Origin: Porphyromonadaceae bacterium UBA7048
GTDB taxonomy: Bacteria > Bacteroidota > Bacteroidia > Bacteroidales > Muribaculaceae
Assembly: GCA_002493945.1 (NCBI GenBank)
Contig: DLAL01000047.1
Span: 41,499 to 105,498 of the forward strand
Direction: 5' to 3'
DNA: 64,000 nucleotides
Below are positions 8,578-17,989 of this stretch, piece after piece. Position 1 is the first letter of the stretch. Each line of letters begins with the position of its first letter. A program made the position numbers and the translations under genes. The notes beneath the pieces were generated by a model, which made no database searches, was not told the origin of the DNA, and saw only the letters and a program-made list of their open reading frames with translations.

Positions 8578-10218
8578 TCACTTCCATTCGGCGTGCTGCT
8601 CAAGAGCGCTGTTGGTGTCGATTTCGCCCTGCGGGATAGGCCATACGCTGTCCTGTGGACCGCGGGGCGTCTTATGCTGGAGTGTGCCATAACCATTGGC
8701 GCGGTCGGCCTGCATGCGCTTCATGGCGTTTGCGAAGTCGTTCCAGCGGTAGAGGTCTGCGAAGCGGAGGTCTTCGAAGGCCAGTTCGACGCGGCGCTCG
8801 TGACGGACGATGGCGCGGAGTTCGGCCTGAGTGAGAGTCTTGTTCTTGCCTTCAGCCTCACTGACTTTGGGCATGCCTACGCGGCTGCGTACTTCGTCGA
8901 TGCAGTCGATGGCGAGACTGTTGTTGCCGCCTTTCTCGATGAGCGCTTCGGCGTAGGAGAGGAGTACTTCGGCGTAGCGGATGACGTAGTAGTCCTGTGA
9001 GCCGTCATACTCATGCGAGAGGTCTTCGGGAGTGTACCATTTGCGGATGCAGACCGTCGAGGAAGCGGAGCCGATGGTAGGATAGTAGGTGCCGTTCCAT
9101 GTCATGCCGGGCACGAAGAGTGTGCCGTAGAGACGCGGGTCGCGGTTCTCCCACATGCGGATGTCCTGATTGGTCTTGGAGTACTTCACGCCTTCGCCTC
9201 CATTGAGGAGCTCGGCCGGGAAGAGGGGCGATTCTGTGATGGGCAGACCGTCGGTGCAGTAGTATTCGTTGGCAAGGTTCATCGAGCCTTCGATAGCGTT
9301 CATGGGAGCGCCCCACTTCACGCCGAAAGTCTGGCCTTCGCCCTGAGCCGGGCCTACATAGTGCACGCCGAGGAGTATTTCGGGGTCGTTTTCATTAGCG
9401 ACTGTGAAGAGGTCGGCGAAGTTCTTGCGGTAGTCCGAGCCGTCGCCCGACTTGAAGAGGCGAGTCTTGCCGTAGACCTTGGAATAAGCGCTGATGGCGT
9501 CGTCCCAGCGGCCTGCGAAGAGGCTTACGCGGCCGAGAATGGCGTATCCGGCCTCACGGCTGAGTCTGCCGACGGGAGTCGAGGCGAGTTCGGGGAGGTA
9601 GTCAAGGTTTGCCTTCAGTTCGGTGATGATTGAGTTCACGATGGTCTCGCGGTCGGTCTTTGCGACATTTGCCGTGGCCATGGTGAGAACACCGGTGAAG
9701 TAGGGCACATCGCGGAATACGGATATAAGATTGTTGTAGGCCAGCGCGCGGAGAGCCATAGCTTCGGCGCGGAAGCGATTCTTGGCTTCGTCTGAGATGG
9801 GCACTCGGTCGATGTTCGAGGTGAGCATGTTGCAGCGCTTGATCATCTCGTAGTTTGCGTTCCAGTACATCGAGAAGCACTCGTCGTTTGTGCCGGAAGT
9901 GCACTCGGGGATGGAGCTGCCGAGCATCCAGTTGCCCCAGGAGTGGTCACCGTTGTCGGTGCTGGTCTCGCGGCATAGGAATCCGAAGCACCATCCGTCG
10001 ATGTTGTCGTTGTATAGGTTGCCTGCCTGCATGGCGTCGTAGCATGCTGTGAGAGCCATCATGGCGTCGTTCTCGCTCGCCCAGAAGCTGGATGAGGAGG
10101 GCTGGTTGGGGTCGCTGGTGTTGAGGAAGTTGTCGGAGCACGAGACCGAGGTCAGTGCCATGCCGGCAAGCACGAGCGACGCAAGGATATTCTTGGATTT
10201 GAAAATATTGAGATTCAT
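8578..10218 (-). CDS. SusD/RagB family outer-membrane glycan-binding lipoprotein
   Basis: SusD-like proteins sit on the cell surface as a lid over the SusC transporter and capture oligosaccharides. The 546-residue protein has a signal peptide and lipobox Cys27 (SVSC). The SusD N-terminal region contains SDNFLNTSDPNQPSSSSFW and the helical TPR-like core contains MALRALAYNNLISVFRDVPY. The C-terminal SusD/RagB domain contains YVIRYAEVLLSYAEALIEKG and IVRHERRVELAFEDLRFADL. It is the last gene of the locus, 14 bases after susC. The glycan target cannot be told from the sequence alone. Confidence 0.95.
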   Translation of the reverse strand: MNLNIFKSKNILASLVLAGMALTSVSCSDNFLNTSDPNQPSSSSFWASENDAMMALTACYDAMQAGNLYNDNIDGWCFGFLCRETSTDNGDHSWGNWMLGSSIPECTSGTNDECFSMYWNANYEMIKRCNMLTSNIDRVPISDEAKNRFRAEAMALRALAYNNLISVFRDVPYFTGVLTMATANVAKTDRETIVNSIITELKANLDYLPELASTPVGRLSREAGYAILGRVSLFAGRWDDAISAYSKVYGKTRLFKSGDGSDYRKNFADLFTVANENDPEILLGVHYVGPAQGEGQTFGVKWGAPMNAIEGSMNLANEYYCTDGLPITESPLFPAELLNGGEGVKYSKTNQDIRMWENRDPRLYGTLFVPGMTWNGTYYPTIGSASSTVCIRKWYTPEDLSHEYDGSQDYYVIRYAEVLLSYAEALIEKGGNNSLAIDCIDEVRSRVGMPKVSEAEGKNKTLTQAELRAIVRHERRVELAFEDLRFADLYRWNDFANAMKRMQADRANGYGTLQHKTPRGPQDSVWPIPQGEIDTNSALEQHAEWK

Positions 10219-10232
10219 GATTGATTCAAGAT

Positions 10233-13200
10233 TTAGAATTGAACGTTTACACCGAAGGAATAAGTTCTCATGCCGGGGTGTACGTCAGCACGGGCGTCGC
10301 CCGAAGATTTCTCGGGATCCCAGTTCTTAAGTTTGGTGATAGTGGCAAGGTTGCCGCCGGAGAAGTAGAGACGGATGCTCTGGATGGATGCCTTGCGGAG
10401 GATTTCCTGACGGAATGTGTAGCCGAATTCAAGATTCTTGAGGCGGAGGTAGCTTGCGTCTTCGAGCCAGAACGACGAGTATTTGTCGTTCATAGAGCTG
10501 CCCACGCGGGGCATCGATGCTCCGGTGTTGTCTTCGGTCCAGCGGTCAAGGAAGCGGTCGGTGAGGTTGCCGCGGATGTCGGAGGTCGTCTCCCAGCAGT
10601 AGCGGTTGAGGCCGCTCACGCCCTGCCAGAACATAGAGAGGTCGAAGCCCTTCCATGTGGCGCCGAGGTTGATGCCGTAGGAGAATTTGGGGAAGGGATT
10701 ACCGATGATTGCGCGGTCTGCGTCGGTCACGTCGCCGTTGCCGTCGATGTCCTCGTAGATGATATCGCCGGGAGACGGAATCTGACCGTACTGCTTAACG
10801 ATGTTACCGTCGGCGTCCGTGCGGTTCTTCACCGCGTCTTCGTCAGCGTAGATGCCGATGGCCTTAAGTGCGTAGTACGAGCCGATGGGGTCGCCCACGC
10901 GGTTGATTGTCGAGCCGCTGATGCGCTCTTCGAGTCCGCCCATGTGGAGAATCTCGTTCTTTACGTGCGAGAGGCTGAACCCTGCGTTCCATGTCCAGTC
11001 GCCGTAGGAGTCGCGGTAGTCGACGGCCCATTCAAGACCGCGGTTGCGGACTTCGCCCACATTCTGGTAGGGAGCGGCGAGGTTGCCGAGGAAGATGCCG
11101 GGCATGGCGAGCTGCATAAGGATGTCGGAGGTCTTTTTGTCGTACCAGTCGAAGGAGGTCGACAGGCGGTTGTTCCAGAAGCTCAGGTCAAGGCCGACGT
11201 TCCACGAACGTGTGGTCTCCCACTTGATGTCCTCGTTGGGAACGGAGGTCTGAACCATGCCGGGCTGCTTGTTGCCGTTTTCGTCGAAGTAGTAGTTGCC
11301 GCTTGCGCCGAGAGTCGCCGAGTAGGGATAGTTGCCTATCTCCTGGTTGCCGAGTTTGCCCCACGATGCGCGGATCTTACCCATAGTGAACCAGTGCTGT
11401 GCGCCGAGGTTCTTGAAGAAATCCTCGTTGGTGAACACCCAGCCGAGCGATACAGACGGGAAGGTAGCGTAGCGGTTGTTGCTGGGCAGACGGCTCGAAC
11501 CGTCACGACGGATGTTGAACTCGAAGAGATAGCGGTTGGCGTAGATGTAGTTGATGCGGCCGAATATAGACTGCAGGCGATAGTTCTCGCTCATACCTCC
11601 TGCGGTAGGATTCTTTGTGCCGCCGTTAAGCTCGAAAATGTTATTTGTAGGGAAGCCCTGCTTGGACGCTGTGGTCTGGGAGTACTCCGAGCTGATGACC
11701 GAGTGGCCGAAGAGAACGTGGAATGCGTGGTCGCCGAATTCACGGTCGAATGTGAGGAGCTGCTCGAATGTCCAGGTGGTGTTGCGGTACCAGTAGTCGG
11801 TGAGTGAGTTCTCGGTGCTGCCGACCTTCACGATGTTGCCTTCGGCGTCATAGCGTTCGCCGCCTGTGGGGTTGAATGCCTTGGTGGAGTTGAAGTTAAG
11901 GTTGTAGGCGAGGTTCATCTGATACTTGATGCCGCCCCAGATGTCGATAGCAGCCCAGGCTTTGCCGTTGAAGAACCACTTGTAGTTCTCGCGGTGGCCG
12001 AGGGTCATGCTCTCGAGAGGGTTCTTCACCATTTCGGCGTTCAGACCGGTGGTGCCCAGATATGATGAGCCGTCGACATATCCGTAGTGGCCGTTGGAGT
12101 ACATGGCCGGAACGGTAGGACGGGTGAACCAGGAAATCCAGCGCATGACACCTCCGTCGCCGCCAACGTCGATTGAAGGCTGGGTGACTTTGGCTCGTGA
12201 GCCGAAGGCGTTCATGCCGAATGAGAAGCGCTTGTACTTGGTGTCGAGATTCAGACGGAAGCCGATGCGCTCGACGCCAGTGCGGAGCATGATACCCTCC
12301 TGATTCTGATAGTTGAGCGAGCCCATGTAGTGTGTGTTCTCTGAGCCGCCCGATACACTGACGTGGTGCTGCCACATCGGTGCGTTGCGGAGCACTTCGT
12401 CAAGCCAGTCGGTGTTGGCGTAGTGGTCGGGGTCGCTGCCGGTGCGGAGAGCTTCGAGGGCGTCGGGGCCGTAGGTAGCATCGCGGTCGGCGGCTGCCAT
12501 AGCGGCATTGCGGACGAGCGCCCAGTTGTATGAGTCAAGATACTTCGGAAGAGTGCCAGGAGTCTGGAGAGTGTAGCTTCCCTGATAGGTCACGTTCACT
12601 TTGTCTCCGGACTGGCCGCGCTTGGTGGTGACGAGGATGACGCCGTTGGCGGCACGCACACCGTAGATGGCTGCCGAAGCAGCATCCTTGAGGACCGAAA
12701 TGCTCTCGATGTCGGCCGACGGAAGTTCTGCCAGCTGAGAGAGTGAGCACTCTACACCGTCGATGAGGAGCATAGGATTGTTGTTGCCGAAAGTCCCGAC
12801 GCCGCGGATGCGGATTTCCGGGTTATCGTTGCCGGCCTGTGCGCCGTTCGATGTGAGGCTAAGACCGGGGAGACGGCCCTGGAGAAGTGTAGCGGTGTTC
12901 GCTACGGGAGTGTCTTCGATGTCTTTGGCCGATACGGCAGCCACCGAACCGGTCAGGTTGACTTTCTTCTGCGTAGCATAGCCGACCACGACAGCTTCAT
13001 CAAGCATGGTGGCCGAAGGCTGGAGGACGAATTTGAGCGTAGTGTTGTTTCCTACGGCGAGGGTGAGTGGTGCGTGACCGATGTAGCTGACAGTTATGCT
13101 CTGATTAGGTTCTGCATCAATCGTGAAGTTGCCGTCGACGTCGGTTGTAACGGCAGTTTTGGTACCTTTAAGTTCGGCCAGGGCACCTATCAGAGGTTCG

Positions 13201-13319
13201 CCCTCAGGGTCGGTAACGGTTCCTTTAATTACGGCTCCCTGAGCGATGGCAGCTGCGCAGAGCAGAGTCACAACAGAAGCGGCCGTACGTCGGTGCGACG
13301 ATTTAAGGTTCATAGTCAT
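10233..13319 (-). CDS. SusC/RagA family TonB-dependent outer-membrane transporter
   Basis: This is the outer-membrane pore partner of the SusD-like lipoprotein, importing oligosaccharides with TonB energy. With the ATG at 13319 it has 1028 residues. It has a signal peptide (about 1-27), then a carboxypeptidase-regulatory-like domain (IKGTVTDPEGEPLIGALAEL). A TonB-box region (EAVVVGYATQKKVNLTGSV) and a plug domain follow, with LQGRLPGLSLTSNG and ISVLKDAASAAIYGVRAANG. The long beta-barrel ends in the aromatic terminus VNVQF. The frame opens 33 bases further up at 13352, but the extra residues (MQTNLNQFYF) do not look like a signal peptide; 13313 is another possible start. The upstream leader is long and CA-rich on the coding strand. 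Confidence 0.94.
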   Translation of the reverse strand: MTMNLKSSHRRTAASVVTLLCAAAIAQGAVIKGTVTDPEGEPLIGALAELKGTKTAVTTDVDGNFTIDAEPNQSITVSYIGHAPLTLAVGNNTTLKFVLQPSATMLDEAVVVGYATQKKVNLTGSVAAVSAKDIEDTPVANTATLLQGRLPGLSLTSNGAQAGNDNPEIRIRGVGTFGNNNPMLLIDGVECSLSQLAELPSADIESISVLKDAASAAIYGVRAANGVILVTTKRGQSGDKVNVTYQGSYTLQTPGTLPKYLDSYNWALVRNAAMAAADRDATYGPDALEALRTGSDPDHYANTDWLDEVLRNAPMWQHHVSVSGGSENTHYMGSLNYQNQEGIMLRTGVERIGFRLNLDTKYKRFSFGMNAFGSRAKVTQPSIDVGGDGGVMRWISWFTRPTVPAMYSNGHYGYVDGSSYLGTTGLNAEMVKNPLESMTLGHRENYKWFFNGKAWAAIDIWGGIKYQMNLAYNLNFNSTKAFNPTGGERYDAEGNIVKVGSTENSLTDYWYRNTTWTFEQLLTFDREFGDHAFHVLFGHSVISSEYSQTTASKQGFPTNNIFELNGGTKNPTAGGMSENYRLQSIFGRINYIYANRYLFEFNIRRDGSSRLPSNNRYATFPSVSLGWVFTNEDFFKNLGAQHWFTMGKIRASWGKLGNQEIGNYPYSATLGASGNYYFDENGNKQPGMVQTSVPNEDIKWETTRSWNVGLDLSFWNNRLSTSFDWYDKKTSDILMQLAMPGIFLGNLAAPYQNVGEVRNRGLEWAVDYRDSYGDWTWNAGFSLSHVKNEILHMGGLEERISGSTINRVGDPIGSYYALKAIGIYADEDAVKNRTDADGNIVKQYGQIPSPGDIIYEDIDGNGDVTDADRAIIGNPFPKFSYGINLGATWKGFDLSMFWQGVSGLNRYCWETTSDIRGNLTDRFLDRWTEDNTGASMPRVGSSMNDKYSSFWLEDASYLRLKNLEFGYTFRQEILRKASIQSIRLYFSGGNLATITKLKNWDPEKSSGDARADVHPGMRTYSFGVNVQF

Positions 13320-13501
13320 TGTAAAATAAAATTGGTTTAGATTAGTCTGCATAAACCGCCGCGTGACAGTGGTGACCGCGCGCAGGCAGATTTAAGGTTG
13401 TTGTTAAGGAGGGACGGTTTACGTTGTGTGTGTGGTCTGTGGTTTTCTGATACTTGTGTCTGTGTGTTTGTTAAGTTTGATATATTAAGTGATAAGTAAT
13501 T
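13320..13501 (-). promoter_or_regulatory. CA-rich untranslated region between the GH16 and susC genes
   Basis: The gap is 182 bases. On the coding strand it is strikingly rich in C and A and poor in T, with stretches such as AACAAACACACAGACACAAG and CCACAGACCACACACACAAC. No -7 box TAnnTTTG was found on this strand inside it, so susC is probably transcribed from the operon promoter upstream. The skew suggests an unstructured leader for susC translation. Confidence 0.4.
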
Positions 13502-14299
13502 CTATCTGAGCTGATAGTATCGTACATAGTCCACTTCCATCTCTACGGGAAGGTCGGCTTTGTCGACGTCGCCCACCCACTGGCCTCCGAGCTGCATGTC
13601 GATGAGTATGTACTGTGGGATGTAGAAGGGGAACTGTCCTTCGGCACCGTCATTAATCTTGGGATATACGAGGGTCTGCTCGCCGTTGATGTAGAATATC
13701 ACCTTATCCTCAAGGATGTCGACGGCATAGGTATTCCAGTCTTCGCGGTCGATGCGATAGATGCCGGTGGACTTTGGCTCGTTCACTTTTCCGAGGTCAT
13801 ATGTCCAGTGACTGTGTACGGTCTGATAGACGCCGTGGTTGTTGTTCAGACGCTCGAGAATGTCTATCTCGCCGCCGTTGGGCCAGTAATTCTTTTCGTT
13901 GCGGTGGTCGTAGGGCAGCAGCCATATTGCAGGCCATGCTCCTTTGGCTCCGTGAAGACGGGCGCGGAATTCGAACCGCCCCGGGTCAAACGACTTCAGG
14001 TCCTTGGTCCAGATGCCGCCTGTGATGTAGGGCGCGGGATCAGACTCGGTGTTGTCGTTCACGATGCCCTTGAGGACGAGCACGCCGTCGCGGAGCTCGA
14101 CAAGGCGCGGGTCATCTGACTGTGTGTTGGCCCAGTCGGGTGTGCCTCGGGTTGTGCGGCTCCACACTGCAGGGTCGAGTGTCTCCGAGTTGAATTCATC
14201 GGCCCATACGAGCTGCCACTTTTTCGGCACTTCGGCCGAAGCGTCGACCGAAGCCAGTGCAGCAGCGAGCGCGATAGCTGTAATTGTGATTTTATTCAT
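13502..14299 (-). CDS. Exported glycoside hydrolase family 16 enzyme
   Basis: GH16 enzymes are retaining endo-hydrolases of beta-1,3/1,4-glucans and related galactans. The 265-residue protein has a signal peptide (about 1-22, cleaved near DASAE) and no lipobox Cys. The catalytic signature GEIDILER carries nucleophile Glu144, helper Asp146 and acid/base Glu149. The bulged E-I-D-x-x-E form is the one found in laminarinase- and agarase-like subfamilies. Other family blocks are LVWADEFNSETLDPAVW, GRFEFRARLHGAKGAWPAIW, and a C-terminal MEVDYVRYYQL. It is the second gene of the locus, 30 bases after the beta-helix gene. A beta-1,3-linked or mixed-linkage glucan target is plausible, but subfamily placement is needed. 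Confidence 0.9.
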   Translation of the reverse strand: MNKITITAIALAAALASVDASAEVPKKWQLVWADEFNSETLDPAVWSRTTRGTPDWANTQSDDPRLVELRDGVLVLKGIVNDNTESDPAPYITGGIWTKDLKSFDPGRFEFRARLHGAKGAWPAIWLLPYDHRNEKNYWPNGGEIDILERLNNNHGVYQTVHSHWTYDLGKVNEPKSTGIYRIDREDWNTYAVDILEDKVIFYINGEQTLVYPKINDGAEGQFPFYIPQYILIDMQLGGQWVGDVDKADLPVEMEVDYVRYYQLR

Positions 14300-14329
14300 G
14301 GTATGATATAGGGTTGTTGATTCGATATG

Positions 14330-15880
14330 TCAAAGAGTCTTGAAGAATGACCTGATTGCGTCCGGATTGACTGTGCTGAGTGTGGCCTCGCCACCTGCCA
14401 CGGGAATTTCGCGGAGCAGGAATCCGAAGGCTTCGGCTGGAGTTTCAGCACCGGAAACTGTCTTTTCGAATGTTTCCGATGACCGGCGGCCAGTGGCGTC
14501 AGAGGGAAGATTGGAGAATGAGCCGATGTAAATGTTGTCGGAAAACTCGTTGGCCGTGGAGCCGGTCATGCGGAAGGTCGTAGGCTCCGCGGAGAAGAAT
14601 ACATTGCTTTTTATGAATGTGCTGTCAGCATAGCCGTTCCATGAGTCGGACGTGATGATGCAGCGGTCAACCTTGTCCGAGGGTTTCGGGCCGACATACA
14701 GTATGTTGTTCTCGATAAGTGTGTTGCGGACGGGGCCGGCTATATGGATGCCGGGCGAGAATGTTCCGACACGTGTCAGGCGCTCCCGCACGCCGTCGTT
14801 TATGCTGAGATTGTAGCGCACGACGGTCCCGACGTTGCCCGCGTTGTCTTCCGGGCCGAGTCCGCCGTCATTGCATATCAGAATCAGTCCGCCGTCGTTG
14901 AGGTGGCTGTAGTTGTATTCGATCAGAGTATTGGCGCAGTTGTAGTCGCTGTCATATGCCTGACTGTCCCACGGGGTACTCAGTCCGGTGACTTCATTGA
15001 ACCGTATCACGGTATTGTCGCAGCTCCACGGCCAGAATCCGGCAGCCGCCTCGGTGTCGGGCAGCAGGGCGGTGCAGTCGCGCATGAGGTTGTACTCGAT
15101 TACGGCGCCGTCGCATCCTATAGGAACAATGCCGTCGCCTGGAATCTCTTCAAGCAGATTGTGACGCACGGCCACGCCTGTGCTCGGGGTGCCCCAGCGG
15201 CGGCGGCTCCATGTGTCGCACGCCCATATCATGCCGTTGCGCTCGCAGCGGCGCAGGATGCAGTTCTCGATGACAAGGCCGTCGAAACGCGACGCCACGC
15301 TGTCGGAGCGCGTCTCGATGAGGATGCCCGAGCCGCCCCCTTCTTCTTTAACGAGACTGCCGTTCACGTCATGGATATACAGCGAGTTGAGAGTGATGTC
15401 TTTGGATACGCCGCTGTTGTCGGCCGAAACCTTCACACCGGTCCTCACAGGCATGCGTGAGGTGCCTTTGTTGACAATCTCGATGTTCTGCAATTTGAGA
15501 TAGGATGAATTGCGCACCGATACGGCATAGAGGGAGCTGTCGGGCGCAGCCACCACCGGACGGGCGCCGTCGCCGTACGCGTCGATGACTATCGGACGGC
15601 TTTCGCTGCCGGTGGCCGACACTTCGAGAATCTGATGAAAATCGCTGCCTCGTGCGAGCAGAATACTGTCGCCCGGATTCAGGGTGAGACCCTCCAGCTT
15701 GTCAAAACTCTTCCACGGCGTCTGTGGGGTGAGACCGTCGGCATTATCGTCGCCCATATTTGCGTCAAAATAATATGACTGTCCGGCATTATCGCCGGAT
15801 GATGTCCGCGAGCATCCTGAAGTAACTATGCCGGAAAGTAGCGCACACAAGGGTATTATGCTATAGAAAAGTATACGCAT
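14330..15880 (-). CDS. Right-handed parallel beta-helix lipoprotein of the glycan locus
   Basis: The protein has 516 residues with signal peptide and lipobox TSGC (Cys23), so it is probably surface-exposed. The N-terminal block YYFDANMGDDNADGLTPQTP and then LNPGDSILLARGSDFHQILE is common in Bacteroidetes beta-helix proteins. The rest is a ladder of short beta repeats with Asn-rich turns (LIENCILRRCERNGMIWACD, VIEYNLMRDCTALL, LIEYNYSHLNDGGLILICND, LIENNILYVGPK), as in NosD/pectate-lyase-like folds. No lyase catalytic motif is certain. It is the first gene of the operon. A glycan lyase, hydrolase or binding role follows from context only. Confidence 0.8.
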   Translation of the reverse strand: MRILFYSIIPLCALLSGIVTSGCSRTSSGDNAGQSYYFDANMGDDNADGLTPQTPWKSFDKLEGLTLNPGDSILLARGSDFHQILEVSATGSESRPIVIDAYGDGARPVVAAPDSSLYAVSVRNSSYLKLQNIEIVNKGTSRMPVRTGVKVSADNSGVSKDITLNSLYIHDVNGSLVKEEGGGSGILIETRSDSVASRFDGLVIENCILRRCERNGMIWACDTWSRRRWGTPSTGVAVRHNLLEEIPGDGIVPIGCDGAVIEYNLMRDCTALLPDTEAAAGFWPWSCDNTVIRFNEVTGLSTPWDSQAYDSDYNCANTLIEYNYSHLNDGGLILICNDGGLGPEDNAGNVGTVVRYNLSINDGVRERLTRVGTFSPGIHIAGPVRNTLIENNILYVGPKPSDKVDRCIITSDSWNGYADSTFIKSNVFFSAEPTTFRMTGSTANEFSDNIYIGSFSNLPSDATGRRSSETFEKTVSGAETPAEAFGFLLREIPVAGGEATLSTVNPDAIRSFFKTL

Positions 15881-16181
15881 GCTGTATTGTTATTAAAATG
15901 CGTTATCTTTAGAAATTTTCATGGTCTGCACGGGGTTTGGATACTGTTAAAAATACAAACGAGTGCAATTACAGATACAGGTAATTAAAAAATATTGTAT
16001 AGGTTTGTTGATAACTCTTTTGTCTGCGCGAATTTAGACATTAAATTTTATGTATGCAATATTTTTTATACTTTTTTGAGGGTGAAGCTGGGTTTTTATC
16101 AAAGTTTACTAATGCAGATTTAGTTAATAAATCTTTTTACGAAGCCTGTGGGCGTTGAATGTGTGTGCCGTGGTAAAAGTT
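15881..16181. other. AT-rich intergenic region upstream of the glycan locus
   Basis: This stretch of about 300 bases lies between the first gene of the glycan operon and the terminator of the acyl-CoA dehydrogenase operon. It is clearly more AT-rich than its surroundings. It should hold the operon promoter for the minus strand, but no TAnnTTTG box was found on that strand. No ORF, RNA or repeat was recognised. Confidence 0.4.
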
Positions 16182-16217
16182 ATACTGCCACGACGAATCG
16201 CTCCATCGTGGCAGTAT
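16182..16217 (-). terminator. Terminator hairpin of the etfB-etfA-acd operon
   Basis: A 12-bp perfect inverted repeat pairs ATACTGCCACGA (16182-16193) with TCGTGGCAGTAT (16206-16217), 50 bases beyond the acyl-CoA dehydrogenase stop. On the minus strand it is followed by AACTTTTACC, a modest T tract. Confidence 0.75.
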
Positions 16218-16266
16218 GCTGATTTATATATGAAAAAGGCTTAGAAACCTGTCAATAAGCCCGGAT

Positions 16267-17973
16267 TCATTCGCCTATGCCGTAAGCTGAAAGCTGTTCG
16301 GGAGCGAAGTTGGAGATGAAGTCGGAATGTTGTGCCACAAGAGCCTGAGCCATCTTGGTGTATACAACAGCGGTGTTGTTGAACGACTCGTCGTCCTTGG
16401 CGTCCTGCAGGAGAAGATAAGCCATGATGAGGCTGCCTGCCATCTCGACGAGGCGGCGTGCCATGAAGTCGAGATACTTGGAGTTGTTGGCTTCGGTGAC
16501 TTTAGCAACGGCTTTCTCGTATGCTACGGTGAGGTCGCCGAGAATAGCGGCCAGAGGAGCGAGCTGGGCAGGGTAGCCGGCTTCGGCGTAAGTCTTTATC
16601 AGCGAGGCGTAAGTGCCGGTGGTGACGTGGCGGATGGCAGCCACTACCTGCAGCTGGGTCGTGCCTTCGTAGATGGATGTGATGCGTGCGTCGCGGTAGA
16701 TGCGTTCGCAGGCGTAGTCCTTCATGAAGCCCGAACCGCCGTGAATCTGGATGCAGTCGTAAGCGTTCTGGTTGCAGTATTCGCTGCCGAGACCCTTGGC
16801 GAGGGGAGTGAGAGCGTCGGCCAGACGGCTGTAGTGCTTCATCTCGGCGCGTTCGTCGGCAGTCAGCGAGCGTTCGCGTGCGATATCCTCATAGATTTTG
16901 TACATGTCCACGAAGCGCGAGCACTCGTAGAGCAGCGAGCGTGATGCGTCGAGTTTGGCTTTCATCACGGCGAGCATTTCAGATACTGCGGGGAACTCGA
17001 TGATGGCTTTTCCGAACTGGCGGCGCTCAAGGGCGTACTGATGAGCTTCGCGGTAAGCGAGTTCGCTGACACCTACGCTCTGTGCGGCGATGCCGAGGCG
17101 TGCGCCGTTCATCAGGGCCATCACATACTTGATGAGGCCGAGACGGCGGTTGCCGCAGAGTTCGGCGGGAGCGTTCTTATATACGAGTTCGCAAGTGGGC
17201 GAGCCCTTGATACCCATCTTGTTCTCGATGCGGCGCACGGTGACACCGCCGTTGCGCTTGTCGTAGATGAACATCGACAGGCCGCGGCCGTCCTTGGTGC
17301 CTTCTTCTGAGCGTGCGAGCACGAGGTGGATGTCGCTGTCGCCGTTGGTGATGAAGCGCTTCACGCCATTGAGCACCCATGTGCCGTCCTCTTTCTGAGT
17401 GGCCTTGAGCATGACCGACTGGAGGTCGGAGCCTGCGTCGGGTTCGGTGAGGTCCATCGACATGGTCTCGCCTTCGCATACGCGGGGGATGTATTTGGCG
17501 CGCTGTTCTTCCGAGCCGAATTCGTAGAGCGTCTCGGCGCAGTCCTGAAGGCCCCAGAGGTTCTCGAAGCCGGTGTCAGCGCGGCTGACGATTTCGGCAG
17601 CCATGATGTAGGGGGTGATGGGGAAGTTGAGACCGCCGAAGCGACGGGGCATGGCCATACCCATCAGACCAGCCTTGCGGCAGAGGTCAAGATTCTCGAC
17701 AGTTCCGTCGGCATAGTATGCGCGGCCGTTGGCGCAAGATGCGCCCTGGTGGTCGACGGCCTCGGCGTTTTCGGCGATTTTGCCGCCGCAGAGGTCTCCT
17801 ACGATTTCGAGAACTTTCTCATAGTTGTCCATCGCATCGGCGAAGTTGGCCGGTGCGTAGTCGAACTTTTCTGCGTCAGTGTAGTTGCGCTCGCGCAGTT
17901 CGACGATCTTCTGCATCAACGGATGGTTGAGGTGATGTCTGAGATCGGGATTATCTGTATAGAAATTTGCCAT
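16267..17973 (-). CDS. Acyl-CoA dehydrogenase family flavoprotein
   Basis: The enzyme is expected to oxidise or reduce an acyl-CoA at the alpha-beta bond, exchanging electrons with the ETF encoded just upstream. The 568-residue protein shows the ACAD_N region, then MSMDLTEPDAGSDLQSVML (FAD/substrate domain), NGVKRFITNGDSD, and GSPTCELVYKNAPAELCG. The C-terminal domain has RRQFGKAIIEFPAVSEMLAV, IQIHGGSGFMKDYACERIYR and IYEGTTQLQ, whose Glu matches the catalytic base of medium-chain enzymes. About 140 residues follow that motif, a longer tail than classical 380-residue dehydrogenases have. Its position after etfB and etfA (16-base gap) makes partnership near certain. The chain-length preference is unknown. 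Confidence 0.9.
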   Translation of the reverse strand: MANFYTDNPDLRHHLNHPLMQKIVELRERNYTDAEKFDYAPANFADAMDNYEKVLEIVGDLCGGKIAENAEAVDHQGASCANGRAYYADGTVENLDLCRKAGLMGMAMPRRFGGLNFPITPYIMAAEIVSRADTGFENLWGLQDCAETLYEFGSEEQRAKYIPRVCEGETMSMDLTEPDAGSDLQSVMLKATQKEDGTWVLNGVKRFITNGDSDIHLVLARSEEGTKDGRGLSMFIYDKRNGGVTVRRIENKMGIKGSPTCELVYKNAPAELCGNRRLGLIKYVMALMNGARLGIAAQSVGVSELAYREAHQYALERRQFGKAIIEFPAVSEMLAVMKAKLDASRSLLYECSRFVDMYKIYEDIARERSLTADERAEMKHYSRLADALTPLAKGLGSEYCNQNAYDCIQIHGGSGFMKDYACERIYRDARITSIYEGTTQLQVVAAIRHVTTGTYASLIKTYAEAGYPAQLAPLAAILGDLTVAYEKAVAKVTEANNSKYLDFMARRLVEMAGSLIMAYLLLQDAKDDESFNNTAVVYTKMAQALVAQHSDFISNFAPEQLSAYGIGE

Positions 17974-17989
17974 TTCTTATATGATTTCC

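Noticed and set aside
10221..11807. A 528-codon plus-strand ORF opposite susC, and similar long antisense ORFs at 46671-48155, 51201-52895, 17981-19042 and 28955-30487
   Set aside because: Each mirrors a well-conserved gene on the other strand. The translations are low-complexity Val/Ala/Glu/His-rich sequence with no motifs, as expected from codon bias in GC-rich genes.
13472..13479. TAAGTTTG on the plus strand as a promoter for an antisense RNA over the GH16 gene
   Set aside because: No well-spaced -33 element is present and one such octamer by chance is not surprising in AT-rich DNA.
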